Positions 20,788 through 32,436 are shown, numbered from the stretch's first letter. The stretch: 64,000 bases of DNA from Allolobophora icterica (GCA_963556255.1 OY744612.1:23175232-23239231), one strand, 5' to 3'. Numbers and translations are program-made. Notes: generated by a model not told the origin, from the sequence alone.

Positions 20788-23081
20788 ATTTAGGGTGGTC
20801 CACAGACACATGGTAAAAAATAAAGTTCAAGCTAGAAACCAGGCCACCCTCTCAGTTTTTTACACCTATCAATAGTATTATTGAGACAAAATTTCAGCTT
20901 CCAATTCCAATTGGAAGACGATGCTCACGGACTATGTTACTTTGTCATATACCGATAAATAGACATTAATTGCAGAAATGAGGGTGTTGGCATACAAATG
21001 CATTTTATTTCAAGATAGATCAAATATTACTGTAATTTGACAACATATGTAATACATGAACAGTTAGACAGATGGAACTGTAAAATTTCAGAAGGTTTAA
21101 TGAATTGGAAATGTCCAAAAATGTCAAAAACATCGTCCAGTCCATGAAAATCGAATGTCGATTGTTCTTGTTTTATAATTTCAACACCTGTTACAGTATT
21201 TGACTCTAGAAACTGCAAGGCTTTGCAAGCACTGCGTCAACAGCAGCCTTCTTTGTTGTGTGAGTGAGAACAGCTTTCATATTTGCCTCGAGCACTTGGA
21301 GAAGAAAGTGCTTTTCTTCTTCATCATTGGTGATGAGGCAGTAGAATTCCTCGAACAACTTCACACCCTCTCAGCCGCGTCATTCACCACTCTCAACTGC
21401 TGAATTATCTATCTACCTTGCTTATAATCCTCATTCTCGATCCATTTCTCTGGTTGAAGTGTAAAAAAAATCACTCATCTTCAGGTGTGGCAGTAGTGTC
21501 AGTGCTCACTGGGTTGTAAAATCACCCAGAAAACCCTCCTTCAGTACCTTAGCATCACTTCTCACCTCCTTTCACCAGGCTTTGCAGTCATTCTGTCGAC
21601 AATCTTCATTTTATCTCTTACAGGAAATTGGTCTTGCAGTCATTCTCTCGACAAACTTCATTTTATCTGTTACGGGAAGTTGGTGTCTGAGAACATTGCC
21701 AGACCTACAGCCTCATCTGAAAGGTACCACAAGTGGTTTTCTAGGACCTTCCTGGCAGCAACGCTAACCTAACAGTCAATAGACTCATATTGTCCTAGAC
21801 CAATCCAAAGTGACAGATCTTGTTCTGGAGCTTTAGCAGCAAGTGGGTCTTTGTCCAAGCCTTTGCGTAAAACAGGGCACCAAACTTAAAAAATCAATGA
21901 ATCTGAGTTTCTTCATGAATAGATCAGGTTGATCGCGAAAAATGTAGATTTTGATTGCATACAGTAACGTGGCCATCCAATGTGCATGGTGAATTGGCCC
22001 AGGGCTCTCCAGTGAATTATTGAAGACTGACTTCAATGGACAACCACTGTCAGCTCAATGAGCTCTTGGTAGTACTGTTGTCTCTGATCTCTGAATCTGA
22101 CTTTCAGCAAACTGCTTGAGAAAACTGACGCTGTTTCATGGGGGGGGGCTGCAGTGCCGGATATGACTTCCAGTCCTCGGAAGTTGACACATGTCACACC
22201 TTCCCAGCAGCTTTAAATATTTTGAAGATTGGAATTTATGGAGAACAGGTGGACTGCAGCACAAGGTGAATACTTTGGCTAAAATCAATTCCATTACATG
22301 ATGACGGCAGGCCAACCACAAGAGCTCTCAGCTTATTTGTCTTCCAGCAGAACACACAATCCGTTGAAATGCCCAGTGTTGACAGACATTGTATCAAAGC
22401 TCAAGGCTTGAACCTTGTCAACTGTGAGCTTTCACAACTTCTGAAGAATATGAACGACCGTGAATTCATTGTATTCTGTCCCAAAGGCTAATTTGGGGAC
22501 AAAAAGGAGCTTATCCACACCACCACCTGAAATCAGCACTGGCAGGTGGTCTACATTTCCTGCTCCAAAGATCTTAGGCAGGGTCTACCCAACCCAGTGT
22601 AGTACCAGTGGCTAACCTGGTACAAATTCAGATCTTACAGCTTCAGCATGCTCTATCCTGGCTTTCGTACGCACTCTGTTACGCGAAAGTGGCAGGGCAG
22701 AAGGATCACAGCCAAGCACTGCAGCAATTGTAATGTAAAAATTCACTTCTGAAAACATGTCAGCCCTAAACACAGGAAGTAGGCACCATGACCTTCAACA
22801 AGAACTGTACACTTTTTTTTCAAGTACCAGTAAGTAAATAAGTCTGATAACACAACATAAACTATTTCAAGCTCATCTCCATGATAAATGTTGACCAAGT
22901 TATACGGCATCGAGATTTACAGCAAATACTACTATATGGTAATATTTACTTGTCATTGAGCACCATCTTCCAGTTGGAATAAGAAGCTGAAATTTTGTCT
23001 CAATAATACTATTGACAGGTGTAAAAAAACTGAGAGGGTGGCCTGGTTTCTAGCTTGCACTTTATTTTTTTGGACCACACT
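20788..23081 (-). mobile_element. DNA transposon nested in the LINE
   Basis: About 115-bp imperfect terminal inverted repeats (left 20792-20911, right 22970-23081) start GGGTGGTCC and its inverse, and both contain CTAGAAACCAGGCCACCCTC. The 8-bp duplication ACTATGCA flanks it (20780-20787, 23082-23089), and removing it restores the LINE reading NHYA-LFSKLM. The interior carries a decayed minus-strand transposase. Confidence 0.85.
21830..22600 (-). pseudogene. Decayed transposase of the nested DNA transposon
   Basis: Minus-strand fragments in order: VDHLPVLISGGGVDKLLFVP, then ALSFDTMSVNTG, then LACRHHVMELILAKVFT, then SPGPIHHAHWMATLLYAIK. Stops and frameshifts separate them. The Asp in FDT...NTG and the ACRHH...E block are the conserved core of an RNase H-like transposase-like family that I recall from arthropods and Hydra. 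It resembles the giant element's transposase in having an Asp-x-NTG block followed by a His-rich block, so the two are probably distant relatives. Function is lost. Confidence 0.6.
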
Positions 23082-24084
23082 ACTATGCATTATTTAGCAA
23101 GTTAATGGATCGATCAGTCCTTCGTGAGTTTTTTGCATCCTCATAATTTGGTATAGCATGAGTGCAGCATGTGTCAGGATGGCACAACATGTTGTCTGAT
23201 ATGATCAATCTAGTTTGTGGAGTTAGGCAGGGTGGTGTCCTCTCAACAATACTTTTCGCTGTGTATGTGAATGATATTATAGAGAAACTGAGTAGGTCCA
23301 ATCATCGATGTCGGACTGGGGAGCTATTTTGGGATGCATTATGTATTCTGACGACCTTATCTTGATGTCCGCATCTCTCTGTGACATACAAGCAATGGTC
23401 GACATTTGTGTGGAGGAATTAGAGAGTACTGAAATGAAATTAAATGTAACAAAATCTCAGGTGATGAGAATTGGCCCTTCTTTTCATACTGCATGTAAAA
23501 TGATTAGTGTAAATAGTGTGCAAATTAACTATGTTGACAAACTTAAATACTTGGGTTGTTCTCTTGTTTCTGCCAAGTCATTAAAAGTCAGTTTGCATGA
23601 AATGAGAGTCAAGTTCTACAAATCTTTAAACTCTCTGTATAGTAAATGTTGCATATTCCCTGAGCCAGTATTACTGCATCTTGTTAGTGCTTATTGCAAG
23701 CCATTCTTGCTTTACGGAATGGAAGCTGTGAGCCTCAGTAACAGTGAACTGAACACAGTAAACTACACCTACAGCAATGCCATCTGTAAGATCTTCGAGG
23801 TCAGCCACTGCAGTGTCGAGGACATACTGCACTTCATGCAGGAATCTAACATTAAGGACTGCTGGATGTTAAGATGAACAAGACTCTTTCGAAGAGGCCC
23901 AAATATAGGGAACACTGTGGTAAATTTATGTGTGATCTCCTATGCACATAGTATAATTTGCATTAAGGAAATGTGGACTATGTAGTTGAATTAGTATAGT
24001 ACGGGCAGTTCTGCTGTCCAGTGAATGCTGTATCGTTTGTTTTGTGCTACCATATTTGGTGAATAAAAGATTGGTATATATATT

Positions 24085-25173
24085 GAACCAGTTCACAAAA
24101 TAGGCCTACACCGCAACACAGAACTCCACAATAATCCTCAAATTGTTCACATTCTATCCTTTTCGATTATGTTTTGAGATCCAAATTCTCTTGAAACTCA
24201 GAGCTGTTGTGAGACACCTCCTGTGGAACACAGTCACACGGGTCCTAACTCCAACAGAGCCACATCCTTTGGCAGAACTTCATTACTAATTGCAGTGACA
24301 ATCCTGTAGCAATAGCTTTTATCTGTGCTCAAGTCTTTCATCACTTCATCGCTGAGCTGAGGGAGAGCAGGGCCAACACAGACTTTTGCAAAATCGGGAT
24401 TGATGTCTAGCTCAGTTACAGAATCTAACATTTCCCTAAGGGACCTGACCATTTGCTGTTGCTTAGAATCTTGCCATTTAAAGCAGTCACTAGGTGCCTC
24501 AGTGGCAGTTCTCCTGTGTGCAGATCACGAACAATCCACACGAGCTGCCTTTGCAGCTTCTCCCCGACATGATGCATTGCTCGTCTAGCCAACCAGTGGT
24601 GACATTACAGGAATCACCTTCAATAGCTTCAAGAGCCTTGTCTGGTCTTTTTTCATTCAATCACTCAACAAGTCTATCAGCAATTATTTCAGCACGTTTT
24701 TCCTTTTCCTTGAGCAGGAACAAAATGCCACAGATATCTGCTTTCTGGTCCCATGCAAACTGTATAGTGTTCTTCTTTCACCAAACCTGAATACATTCCG
24801 CCATTCCCTTTTGCTTTCAACATGACCTTGGTTTCATCACGACGCTCCATCAAAGAAAATACAACTGATGCCATTCTGTTGACGTTCGTTTTCAAACTTT
24901 CACGACTCTCTTCTGAGCTCTCCTCACCTTATTGTGATCAATCACTAAAGTAGTGTCGAACTGAGTAACATCAATCCAGGCAGCAGTAGCAATCTCCGTT
25001 GTCTCCTTAAGCCCAGTGTGGTGTCTTAGACTGGCCAGGGCTATGTTGGTTATGTCTGCAGAATTGTGTTTTGCCCTCTTCATAGTTTTCACAGAATCAG
25101 CAGAAGACTTACCTTCAGGAAGTAAGCGCTTTTTGTCTTCATCACTACAATAGTCATTCACTGATGCTTCCAT
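24085..25173 (-). pseudogene. Giant transposon transposase, N-terminal part (broken)
   Basis: An ATG at 25173 opens a frame of 93 residues (MEASVNDYCSDEDKK...VIDHNKVRRAQKR). After frameshifts the protein continues with VFSLMERRDETKVMLK, WHFVPAQGKGKT, AIEGDSCNVTTGW, then LHTGELPLRHLVTALNG, SNSKWSGPLGKML and LSTDKSYCYRIVTAI, ending YFVNWFNI near 24090. The D...TGW and LHTxELPLRHL blocks are the family's probable catalytic core. Position just inside the right arm and reading away from it fits the element's own gene. At least three frame breaks make it non-functional. Confidence 0.72.
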
Positions 25174-25384
25174 GATATCCTGTTACTCTTCAAACTCTTT
25201 CTCTGGTCCACTTCAAACACTGTCATCTCTTCCCCGTCTGTGGTTCGTTTTTAAATCTTCATTCTCCGTTTGCTCTCATCAACCTTCCTTTTTCCTACTT
25301 TTCCTTCTGTAACACTTGTCTTATAGTCTCATGGAGGTCAACTGGTTCTATCTGATGAGGTCCAATGCTTCCAACATTTTCTAT

Positions 25385-27580
25385 TTGTCCTAGGAGGAAT
25401 GAACTCCACGAGTCATTTTGTCCTAGGAAGAATGAACTCCCCTTTCAGTTTATCCTAGGAAGAATGAACTCCCCGAGTCATTTGGCCCTAGGAAGAATCA
25501 ACTCCCCTTTCAGTATACCCTAGAAAGAATGAACTCCACGAGTCATTTGGTCCTAGGAAGAATGAACTCCCCATTCAGTTTATCCTAGGAGGAATAAACT
25601 CCCCGAGTCATTTGGTCCTAGGAAGAATGAACTCCCCGTTCAGTATACCCTAGGAAGAATGAACTTCACGAGCCATTTGGTCCTAGGAAGAATGAACTCT
25701 CCATTCAGTTTATCGTAGGAAGAATAAACTCCCCGAGTCATTTGGTCCTAAGAAGAATGAACTCCCCTTTCAGTTTATCCTAGGAAGAATAAACTCCCGA
25801 GTCATTTGGTCCTAGGAAGAATGAACTCCCCTTTCAGTTTATCCTAGGAAGAATAAACTCCCCGAGTCATTTGGTCCTAGGAAGAATGAACTCCCCTTTC
25901 AGTTTATCCTAGGAAGAATAAACTCCCCGAGTCATTTGGTCCTAGGAAGAATGAACTTCCCTTTCAGTTTATCCTAGGAAGAATAAACTCCCCGAGTCAT
26001 TTGGTCCTAGGAGAAATCAACTCCCCTTTCAGTACACCCTAGGAAGAATGAACTCCCCGAGTCATTTGGTCCTAGGAAGAATGAACTCCCCTTTCAGTAT
26101 ACCCTAGGAAGAATGAACTTCACGAGCCATTTGGTCCTAGGAAGAATGAACTCCCCATTCAGTTTATCGTAGGAAGAATAAACTCCCCGAGTCATTTGGT
26201 CCTAGGAAGAATGAACTCCCCATTCAGTTTATCCTAGGAAGAATAAACTCCCCGAGTCATTTGGTCTTAGGAAGAATCAACTCCCCTTTCAGTATGCCCT
26301 AGGAAGAATGAACTCCACGAGTCATTTGGTCCTAGGAAGAATTAACTCACCATTCAGTTTATCCTAGGAAGAATAAACTCCCGAGTCATTTGGTCCTAGG
26401 AAGAATGAACTCCCCATTCAGTTTATCCTAGGAAGAATAAACTCCCCGAGTCATTTGGTCCTAGGAAGAATCAACTCCCCATTCAATTTTTCCTAGGAAG
26501 AATGAACTCCACAAGTCATTTGGTCCTAGGAAGAATGAACTCCCCATTCAGTTTATCCTAGGAAGAATGAACTCCCCGAGTCATTTGGCACTAGGAAGAA
26601 TCAACTCCCCTTTTAGTTTATCCTAGGAGGAATAAACTCCCCGAGTCATTTGGTCCTAGGAAGAATCAACTCCCCTTTCAGTTTATCCTAGGAGGAATAA
26701 GCTCCCCGAGTCATTTGGTCCTAGGAAGAATGAACTCCCCTTTCAGTTTATCCTAGGAAGAATAAACTCCCAGAGTCATTTGCTCCTAGGAAGAATCAAC
26801 TCCCCTTTCAGTATACCCTAGGAAGAATGAACTCCACGAGTCATTTGGTCCTAGGAAGAATGAACTCCCCATTCAGTTTATCCTAGGAGGAATAAACTCC
26901 CCGAGTCATTTGGTCCTAGGAAGAATGAACTCCCCTTTCAGTTTATCCTAGGAAGAATAAACTCCCGTGTCATTTGGTCCTAGGAAGAATGAACTCCCCT
27001 TTCAGTTTATCCTAGGAAGAATAAACTCCCCGAGTCATTTGGTCCTAGGAAGAATGAACTCCTCTTTCAGTTTATCCTAGGAAGAATATACTTCCCGAGT
27101 CATTTGGCCCTAGAAAGAATGAACTCCCCTTTCAGTTTATCCTAGGAAGAATAAACTCCCCGAGTCATTTGCTCCTAGGAAGAATCAACTCCCCTTTCAG
27201 TATACCCTAGGAAGAATGAACTCCAGGAGTCATTTGGTCCTAGGAAGAATGAACTCCCCATTCAGTTTATCCTAGGAGAAATAAACTCCCCGAGTCATTT
27301 GGTCCTAGGAAGAATGAACTCCCCTTTCAGTTTATCCTAGGAAGAATGAACTCCCCGAGTCATTTTGTCCTAGGAAGAATTAACTCCCCTTTCAATTTGT
27401 CCTAGGATGAATTAACTCCACCAGTCATTTGTTGCGATCTCAAACGAAGACACTAGGGGAGTGTTTATTCGCAGGGTGGAGTGTTTTTGTCCTAGTATCA
27501 ATTAAGTCCCGAGTCATTCTGTCCTAGGATATATACACTCCGGGAGTGTTTATTTCAGGGGAGTCTATTCAGCCTCCTAC
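25385..27580. repeat. Right satellite arm of the giant transposon (inverted orientation)
   Basis: About 31 copies of the same 65-bp dimer as the left arm but reverse-complemented (CCTAGGAAGAATGAACTCCC, then GAGTCATTTGGT). The outermost 120 bp again switch to the CACTCC variant, mirroring 14330-14480. The arm is less than half as long as the left one. Confidence 0.95.
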
Positions 27581-27598
27581 ACCGGCACTGGTGTAGGC

Positions 27599-27854
27599 AC
27601 ACATTTACAGTGAATTCTATAGTTGGTCTCTCTAACGCGGCTTTTGTGTGGCGCTCTGTAAATTTCGCTGCACTACATGACAATAATTGTAGCAATGACT
27701 AACTAGATTTTTTAATCAACAGGTATATGAACGCTTTTCTTCAATTTAAACATTTTTTTGCATCTTTCATCAACAAAAAATAGCAGAACATAATGGCCAA
27801 TTGGTAAAGAAACAAAAGTACAGTAATAATGATACACCATAACACTGTTTAGAC
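27599..27854. other. No gene recognised
   Basis: Unique AT-rich flank of the giant transposon. Confidence 0.4.
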
Positions 27855-28497
27855 CAGCGTTTCCCAAACTAGTAATGTAGACTGATTTCCAACCTCATAG
27901 GAGTTTTTAGTTGAAAAGGATTGTGTTCTTGACCAAAACATTCGTTCAAAAATTGCTGATCATATTCACGACCCGAAGCGAACTTGGTTAAATGCTTTCC
28001 TCCCATGAAGGGTGATATTAATTGGATTCGAAACCTATTCAAAGTAGCCGAAAACCACCAAACTTTTTGTAATAAAGATTATGAACTCAGCAAACGGGTA
28101 GGTAAGTAGGCTATACTGCAACGAAAACCAAATAATTTTTTATATATTAAAGTTGACTAATGCTGACATAAGAATCCAGCTTTCTAGCATTAAACCAAAT
28201 ATAAAAAATTCGCACAAGAAAAAAATCACTGTACATATTTATATTAAAACTTCATGTGCTCTCAATGTTGAGCTCCATAAGTCTTGGTCTTAAAAACTGT
28301 ACACTTTAACATTTGATATATTATAAAGGAAATAAATTGTTTTTATAAACTCCTTGTATGGGTGTGTGTTTAGTTAGGCCTGTAGTATGCTTCTCAGGCG
28401 CTACGTATGCCTCAAAACGTTTAGTACAGGTTGGGATTCCGCCATAATATGAAAAGATGACAAGGGTTCCCTGGCCAAAAAAGTTTGGGAAACGCTG
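27855..28497. mobile_element. hAT-like MITE (CAGCGTTTCCCAAACT ends)
   Basis: Inverted ends CAGCGTTTCCCAAACT and AGTTTGGGAAACGCTG. Flanking octamers GTTTAGAC and GCTGTAAC agree at only five of eight positions, so the target duplication is decayed. No coding capacity. Confidence 0.7.
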
Positions 28498-28582
28498 GCT
28501 GTAACCTCAGCAAATATTGCATGACCCATAATACTGATAGAAATAATAATGATAATCTATAACACTGCTTAGACACTGTAAC

Positions 28583-28722
28583 CACTGGCGTAAACTTGTC
28601 CAAAATATTGGGGTAGGGGGATTTGGTTATTCATTCTATACTTGTTGCATTGGGTGCACAGTCCATCTCAATTATTGGGGGGGGGCACGTGCCCCGGCTG
28701 CCCCCCAGAGTCTACGCCTATG
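28583..28722. mobile_element. hAT-like MITE, 140 bp
   Basis: Ends CACTGGCGTAAAC and CTACGCCTATG; perfect 8-bp duplication ACTGTAAC at 28575-28582 and 28723-28730. The interior is G-rich (GGGGGGGGGGCACGTGCCCC). Confidence 0.82.
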
Positions 28723-28730
28723 ACTGTAAC

Positions 28731-29580
28731 CTATGCAAATATTCCACAGCCCATACTGACACATCACAATACTAAGTTGAAAATGCCGTTCGGAGGCCTT
28801 CGTAACACAGTCAATAATGGCCAATAGCAATGTTTAATCTAAAATGTTCAGTCCTTGGATGTTGCAGGGCAAAACATTTTGCATGCCCGAGTCAGTACTG
28901 TCAGTTGAACAGCCATATCCATTTAATTAAGGGGGGGGACTTTTCCCCCTCTGGCACAAATTGGAAGCAGTCTGCTTCCTCCCCCCCACCGTAGTAGGCC
29001 CTGTGCAACTGTCCTTTTCAACATATACTGCCGACTTGACCAAACAAAACCACAGTTAAACTGGAAGATATATATTCATTCAGACAGCGGCAAAAAACTT
29101 GTGTTGCGCGTTGTTAGGCATTTGGTTCCAGAACTTGTTTCAGCACTGCATATTTGACTGATATTATTCTTAAACAGAGATCACATGCAGCTGGGCTAAC
29201 CCCCTCCCCTCCATGCATGCATACTAAATGGATGGCCTCTCATGTAATAATTACACTATCATCATCATCATGCAAGTGCATTTGCCCCCTGCCGCCGGAT
29301 TTTGCAGATATTTTACAAAGATAAAATCTTTCTGAACATTATGATTATTAGCCTACAACAGTCCCAACATGATTTTCAATGCAAAAGAAACACTTAATTA
29401 TTTATGAAAGTCCTTGACCAATATTTATTTTTAAAGTTGTCAAATGTTCTGTGTTCATGAATAGCTAGCTATATACAAAACGTCATTTTCCTTCCCATAT
29501 GGCCAACCTATCTCTGATGCCCAATCAAGTGTGATACAGGTACTACAAAGTGATCTCTGTAACCGGATAAAAATAGAAAG
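28731..29580. other. No gene recognised
   Basis: Unique sequence with short frames and G/C homopolymers near 28931 and 28980. No domain or RNA signature. Confidence 0.35.
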
Positions 29581-29975
29581 CATAGGCGCCGACTTTTGCT
29601 TTTGTCTCTGGGTGCATTGGTCCTCCCTCCTTTACCCTATCCCTTGTGCTTCCCCTCCCTTACCCTACCCCTTGTGCTTCCCCTCCCTCTCCCTACCCCT
29701 CCCCTTAGGTACGTGAGTTTTAGCAGATTTTCGGAGAAAGAAAATTGTTTTCTTGTCAAGGGTCACGAGGTTAGAAAAAGTATTGGAAATCGGTGTCGTT
29801 CCGAAGTTCCAGTGTTATTATTTATTTATGTATGGGCTGTAGCCTGTGATTGTAAGATCAAGCAATGTAAAATATTTGAATTTAAGGTCTGAATTCTTCT
29901 GGGTGCGATGCACCCACTGAATTTTCCCTCTGGGTGCATTCGCACCCAAGGCTCCCAAAAGAGTCGGCGCCTATG
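29581..29975. mobile_element. hAT-like MITE, family B copy 1
   Basis: Perfect inverted ends CATAGGCGCC / GGCGCCTATG extending into GACTTTTG / AGTCG, and an exact 8-bp duplication ATAGAAAG (29573-29580, 29976-29983). The interior includes a CCCTCCC-rich minisatellite and repeated CTGGGTGC motifs. A relative lies at 57285-57678. Confidence 0.9.
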
Positions 29976-29983
29976 ATAGAAAG

Positions 29984-30262
29984 CACAAATGCTACATTGC
30001 ACGTGAGTTGAAATGAGATGGACTGATTGCCTCAAATTGGCCAGCAGTAATCCAGACGATGACCATATCTTTATATCCTCAAGTTTAATGTCTCTGTATT
30101 ATAATAACTGCTCCACAGAAGTCCTCAGGTTAAAACTAACTAAACAATACCAGTTAAATTAGTGAACGAATAAGTATTTAAGTCACTTAGTTAAATGCTT
30201 TGACCAGAGCTGTTACTGCAAGCCATTAAGAAGCTCACGTCTCTTCGATAAATTGAATCGCT
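29984..30262. other. Probable 3' untranslated region of the BTB gene
   Basis: AT-rich sequence immediately downstream of the minus-strand stop at 30263. I could not single out one polyadenylation signal. Confidence 0.3.
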
Positions 30263-32436
30263 TTACAAATAACAGAAATACAATCGTGGAATTTGACCCT
30301 TAGTCTCAGAAGTTAAACGCGACTCTGTGTGACTCGAAAACTTAAATTTGACTGTTTCTTTGGTGCATACTGATTGACACTGTTGTCCATAATGGCGGAT
30401 ACGACCATGAGACAAAGCCTTTACTGAATAAAGAACTCCAGCTCGAATGACTATTGGTTTGTCCAACAAAATTTTAAATGGATCTGAATCTTCAGAATAT
30501 GGAACCTTAACTCTCTTCTTGAATAGAGAGTTTACCGACTGCAAAATTTCCACATCAACATCGTATCCTCTTTCCGTGGCTGCCGTATACAAACCAATGC
30601 CAGTTAGCATTATACGCTGATCGGTCGTGAAATTAATCGCATCAAGACATGCCGAATGTCTTCGGTGCAGACCAAAATGAGAAGATTCTACAACTGCACA
30701 ATTTACTGTTCGATCTATCCAGACTTCTTCGCCGATTCTCCACTCGGTCGGAAACTTCAGTTGACCGGTTTTCTTCTTAGTCGATAAGAAGTAATAGATT
30801 GATTCTTTCTCCTCTGCTGTCAATACATTATTCCCTGCACTAATTTCAGCAAATTCATTTGGTTTCATAACTGGAAAGCGAATCTTGTATAGTAGGTCAC
30901 CAAGTGTCTCTCTGATCTGCTGGTCAGTAGGATTTTCTGCTGGCATGGCACTCTGAAGTTGGTGTTTAGCCCAATTAATAGCGGTTTCATATATGACCAA
31001 TTCGCTTACTGCAAGAGCTTTCGCCTCGAGTATAGCTTCCATTACCTGTCGAGACGCAGACAAAATCTCTGCTCCAGTGAGAACAGGTTTCGCATTCACA
31101 GAAATCATTTTCAGACAGCCAGTCACGAGTAGCTGGTGATTCAAATGCAAACTCAGCTCCAGATAGTGAATAACGTTACTTACATCGAGACTCTTCAAAA
31201 CAAATTCGTGACATTCTTTGACTAACTTGAACAAAAAGTACTTCTTAGCAGCGTACAACAAATCCAGTACCGATTCAAGACTCATTGATACGCTTTCACA
31301 ATACATGTAGCTGCAAACACAAAATATTAAGAGTTTAGATCTAGGTCTCCTAGAAATATCTAATTTAAAGTACTTAATATATTACCATGGTAAACACGGC
31401 ATATGTTTATTAGATGTTACACACCTTCCTCGCTCACTAGCATACCCAAAAGCAATGTCAAATGAAGCCGATCAACCAGTATCATCCATATGCATTGCAT
31501 AATTCCTACAAATGGTACCTATGGTAGGACATATGGCCACTATAGGAATAGTGTCATAGTGTTACGAGCTCTATATGTTCCACATACGATGCTGCTGACA
31601 TTGAAGAGACTATCAACTGATGCCTTGTGCATTATGACAAGACTTTTAAGAGCTCTATAAGTCAAGCTTTGCTTATGTGGGTCCTACAGCCTGGAAAAGT
31701 CTTCCAAAGTCCCTCCGCCAAGAGCTTCTTGTCCTCTCTCCTCTTCAGTTCAGTAGACGCTTGAAAACCTCTTTTTTTTGCCGGTTTTGGCAGTGACACG
31801 GGTCAACAGCACCGTTGATTTGAGTGGCGCTATATAAATATTCAATAACAATTACAATTACATTAGATTACATATCAGATTGCTGTTGAGATAATAGCGC
31901 AGGATAAAAATTAAGAAAGTTTACAGCCAAGATATTTGTAACCCAGCCAGAAATAACACCACATATAATGCTGCATTCAGAAAAGATGGCAGAGTTGTCC
32001 TAAGCTCATAAACATTGTACTCATGGTTTTGTCCTAACCCACACCATTGATATCGCCCTCTTCCTTTTTCCAGGCTAGGTACTGGCATTACGAGAGTGCG
32101 GGTAGTGGCGGAGTAAATAGGGTGCTGCAGCACAGATTATGCAGTTGAGGATCCATAATTAACCTACTTCAGAACCTCTTTGAAGACATCAGCGTCAATA
32201 TCTTCAATACGGACCTTTGCCTCAGGGCCACTCCTACACTCCGTCATTCCACTGGAGAACATGGCCTCGAAGACAGGACTCCGAGAGATCAACATGTACT
32301 TGTGAGCACGGATCTTCACAGTTTCGCCATCTGATGGTCCTACTTCAAAGCAGACATCAGCTGATATTTCGTTGTCCAACATATATCGCATGCACTCTGC
32401 CAGAGTTTTCTCCGATTGCCATGATTGTGTAGTCAT
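30263..32436 (-). CDS. BTB-BACK-PHR domain protein (BTBD3/6-like)
   Basis: Two coding exons: 32436-32168 and 31310-30263. The donor is GTAGGT and the acceptor TTTGCAG; joining gives EVLNYMY across the junction and a protein of 438 residues. Residues about 20-120 are a BTB/POZ domain (ISADVCFEV, HKYMLISRSPVFEAMFSSGM), followed by a BACK region (about 125-225) and a PHR domain to the end (about 275-438, GIGLYTA...YDVDVEI). This architecture is that of BTBD1/2/3/6, where the BTB binds cullin-3 to form a ubiquitin ligase adaptor and PHR binds partners. I choose the ATG at 32436; an acceptor-like TTACAG lies just upstream, so a 5' untranslated exon is likely. Exon 1 is enclosed by a perfect 70-bp inverted repeat. 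Which BTBD paralogue it is remains open. Confidence 0.88.
31595..31872 (+). mobile_element. LINE 3' end in the BTB intron
   Basis: The plus strand encodes a typical Jockey/CR1-group reverse transcriptase terminus (FAYVGPTAWNSLPKSLRQEL, then FSRRLKTSFF) and then GGCGCTATATAAATATTCAA and an AATTACA microsatellite. The upstream part of the element is missing, as with most truncated LINE copies. Confidence 0.7.
32031..32100. repeat. Left arm of a perfect 70-bp inverted repeat
   Basis: GTCCTAACCCACACCATTGA...CGAGAGTGCG is the exact reverse complement of 32505-32574. It lies in the intron, downstream of BTB exon 1. Confidence 0.95.

Larger units (their letters stand above)
20518..24084 (+). mobile_element. 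LINE fragment inserted in the transposase, itself interrupted
   Basis: Plus-strand reverse transcriptase of the Jockey/CR1-like group, truncated at its 5' side. The left part (20518-20787) carries NYQGITLNSNLSNLFE, LQFGFKK and ALDMCKAFDKVNHYA. After the nested DNA transposon the frame resumes with LFSKLM, then CGVRQGGVL, MYSDDLILMSA (the YxDD active site with one substitution) and KLKYLGC, ending near residue WMLR at 23875. Frameshifts and stops between 23100 and 23310 make it a pseudogene. An untranslated tail runs to about 24084, where the transposase sequence resumes. Confidence 0.75.
19617..25384. other. Central coding region of the giant transposon
   Basis: This is bounded on both sides by the innermost satellite units. 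It contains one minus-strand transposase-like gene in two pieces, a plus-strand LINE between the pieces, and a DNA transposon within the LINE. The 340 bp next to the left arm and the 200 bp next to the right arm show no coding signal and may be the transposon's own untranslated regions. Confidence 0.75.
8611..27590. mobile_element. Giant fold-back type DNA transposon with satellite arms
   Basis: The outer ends match as inverted repeats: left CATTGCCGG, interrupted by a MITE, continuing CCGGTGTAGTAGGCTGAAT; right, read inverted, CAGTGCCGGTGTAGGAGGC. GTGTAGGC flanks both sides (8603-8610, 27591-27598) as an 8-bp target duplication. Inside each end is a long array of the same 65-bp repeat in opposite orientation (14325-19616 and 25385-27580). 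The centre holds a disrupted minus-strand transposase. Layout and satellite-built inverted arms resemble fold-back elements such as the TU elements described in sea urchin. The copy is dead: its transposase is split and frameshifted. Without the nested insertions the element would be about 10 kb. Confidence 0.8.

Noticed and set aside
20095..20793. 232-codon plus-strand frame as one gene
   Set aside because: Its first half is antisense to the transposase C-terminal part and only its second half is LINE reverse transcriptase; the continuity is accidental.
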